DNA from: Shewanella algae
GTDB taxonomy: Bacteria; Pseudomonadota; Gammaproteobacteria; Enterobacterales; Shewanellaceae
Assembly (NCBI RefSeq): GCF_009183365.2
Contig: NZ_CP068230.1
Coordinates: 2,819,001 to 2,883,000 of the forward strand
Direction: 5' to 3'
Length of the DNA stretch: 64,000 bases
Below the pieces are notes generated by a model. It searched no databases. It was not told the origin of the DNA and worked only from the letters and a program-made list of their open reading frames with translations. The position numbers and the translations under genes are program-made. Shown in pieces: positions 63,837 to 64,000 of this stretch (its first letter is position 1; each line of letters begins with the position of its first letter).

Positions 63837-64000
63837 AAAAGGCTTCAATCCGCTGCATCTGATAATCGAAGAAAGGGTTCCAACGTTGGCGTAGCATATC
63901 CGCAGCCGGAATGCTGATGACACCGCGCTCCCCTCGGGACGCTGCGGCGCCAATTTGAATGCGCTCCATGCTGTTCGGCATCTGATTGCCATACAGGCTG
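63802..64000 (-). CDS. Partial gene running off the right edge
   Basis: The C-terminal 65 codons of a minus-strand frame: NSMERIQIGAAASRGERG, then VISIPAADMLRQRWNPFFDY and a stop at 63802-63804. It overlaps the 3' end of the diguanylate cyclase convergently by 35 bp. Codon use looks coding (GC-rich third positions), but the family is not recognised from this fragment. Confidence 0.5.
   Translation of the reverse strand, partial: SLYGNQMPNSMERIQIGAAASRGERGVISIPAADMLRQRWNPFFDYQMQRIEAFFNQNPEPTEYR

Overview
The window looks like a gammaproteobacterial chromosome segment from Shewanella or a close relative. Support: the ybgC-tolQRAB-pal-cpoB block followed by a lysine tRNA array, a yejL/lapC block divergent from yejK, DUF2986 and YecM proteins, two diguanylate cyclases, and a dicarboxylate/aromatic (DcaP-type) porin. 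The species cannot be fixed from the sequence alone. Core DNA is moderately GC-rich; the segment from about 22.9 to 34 kb is visibly AT-rich and of accessory character.

Core, 1-22.8 kb: a DcaP-like porin; eight identical tandem tRNA-Lys(UUU) genes behind a promoter with a GC-rich discriminator; the Tol-Pal envelope operon; a lipoprotein prolyl oligopeptidase; a likely CRP-controlled small RNA; a LysR regulator next to an mdtJI-type spermidine exporter; upp divergent from purMN; nagD; an M28 peptidase; asnB; and a run of small minus-strand housekeeping genes (DUF1289, CHMI, VOC, DUF445, GNAT).

Accessory island, about 22.9-34.9 kb: this is the interesting part. It begins with palindromic sites resembling integron attC sites that bracket a single SIR2-domain gene (a probable anti-phage NADase). 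Next comes a complete IS110-family (IS1111-type) element with a long 3' noncoding end that may hold its guide (bridge/seek) RNA. Then follows an array of small, mutually unrelated genes, several of them immunity-like (Imm11/DUF1629, HEAT-like, ankyrin). Four of these genes lie 5-84 bp downstream of the same end of that IS, either complete, internally deleted or reduced to a stub. A REP-associated tyrosine transposase, IS481- and IS110-type fragments, a decapitated DUF1993 gene and an IS5-type MITE with TTAG target duplications complete the island. No integrase and no polymorphic toxin lies inside the window.

Core, 35-64 kb: an AsmA-like DUF748 protein; GNAT, glutaredoxin-like and RDD proteins; a MATE exporter coupled to a voltage-gated K+ channel; an L,D-transpeptidase with YecM; a MASE1-GGDEF cyclase; an M23 peptidase; a tandem PTPS protein; a dihydroorotase; an AI-2E exporter; and a cysteine-utilisation divergon (cyuP < > ridA-cyuA-YheO-type regulator) whose control region carries two identical palindromes. 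The segment ends with tRNA-Pro(GGG), lapC-yejL, yejK and a second large diguanylate cyclase.
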